Part shown: positions 14,556 through 14,649 of the stretch, in pieces
Position numbering within the stretch: the stretch's first letter is position 1
How the letters are laid out: every line of letters begins with the position of its first letter
Origin: Bacteroidota bacterium
GTDB taxonomy: Bacteria; Pseudomonadota; Alphaproteobacteria; Puniceispirillales; Puniceispirillaceae
Assembly: GCA_009936825.1 (NCBI GenBank)
Contig: JAACDV010000282.1
Span: forward strand, 1-14,649
Direction: 5' to 3'
Length of the DNA stretch: 14,649 bases
Notes under the pieces: model-generated
What the model saw: the letters and a program-made list of their open reading frames with translations, nothing else
Database searches by the model: none
What the model was told of the DNA's origin: nothing
Position numbers and translations under genes: made by a program

Positions 14556-14611
14556 AATGGCGTAACCCGAATAGCGTAACACGAATGGCGTAACCCGAAT
14601 GGCGTACACCA
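14556..14611. repeat. Four tandem 14-bp repeats downstream of the small gene
   Basis: Units start at 14556, 14570, 14584 and 14598: AATGGCGTAACCCG, AATAGCGTAACACG, AATGGCGTAACCCG and AATGGCGTACACCA. Units 1 and 3 are identical and the last one is degraded. They begin 11 nt after the stop of the TIGR03643-type gene. There are no spacers, so this is a minisatellite-like array and not a CRISPR. Confidence 0.85.
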
Positions 14612-14623
14612 AAACAGTTAGAG

Positions 14624-14649
14624 TCAACCGGTGAGCTTCAACCGGTGAG
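14624..14649. repeat. Second 14-bp-period repeat at the window's right edge
   Basis: TCAACCGGTGAG occurs at 14624-14635 and 14638-14649, a 14-bp period, with the palindrome ACCGGT inside each. The array may go on beyond the window. The period equals that of the unrelated array just upstream. Confidence 0.75.

Noticed and set aside
14556..14611. CRISPR array
   Set aside because: Units of 14 bp directly abut one another without spacers, and no cas gene is present.

Overview
The window looks like a chromosomal segment of a moderate-GC marine-type alphaproteobacterium. SAR116-like or Rhodobacterales-like lineages are my best guess, from the gene families and their grouping rather than from any marker gene. 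Its centre is an apparently complete, compact cluster for aerobic carbon monoxide oxidation, about 8 kb long and on the minus strand. The large subunit carries the form I active-site motif AYRCSFR. The order coxM-coxS-coxL is also that of form I (true CO-oxidising) enzymes.

Layout, left to right. (1) 2-565 (+): the 3' end of a gene with a C-terminal SPOR-like domain. (2) 658-1254 (+): a LysE/RhtB-type exporter. (3) 1432-3213 (+): an AMP-forming long-chain acyl-CoA synthetase, followed 27 nt later by a type I sulfatase (3241-4743). (4) 12791 down to 4762 (-): coxM, coxS, coxL, coxD, coxE, coxF (XdhC family), a 43-codon histidine-rich small ORF, coxG, and a PhnZ-like HD-domain protein. Most junctions overlap or are only a few nucleotides long. 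The HD gene ends 18 nt from the convergent sulfatase gene. (5) 12792-13230: a 439-nt AT-rich divergent intergenic region with several dyads and a short tandem repeat. (6) 13231-14294 (+): two translationally coupled MaoC-like hot-dog proteins, then a TIGR03643-type small protein (14315-14545). (7) 14546-14649: short 14-bp tandem repeats.

How the genes fit together: CoxM (FAD), CoxS (two [2Fe-2S]) and CoxL (Mo/Cu site) form the CO dehydrogenase. CoxD, CoxE and CoxF are the known maturation factors that sulfurate the molybdenum and insert copper. CoxG is the accessory protein linked to membrane or quinone coupling. The best candidate for something undescribed is the small ORF at 5949-6080. It has a strong Shine-Dalgarno sequence, overlaps the end of coxF, and encodes a peptide with a HLHIH motif, a second HxH and a cysteine, inside an operon whose enzyme needs copper. 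Two further points are worth testing: the HD-domain oxygenase-like gene at the operon's end, and a GC-rich hairpin exactly between the structural genes (MSL) and the maturation genes (DEF). No tRNA, rRNA, mobile element or CRISPR was seen.
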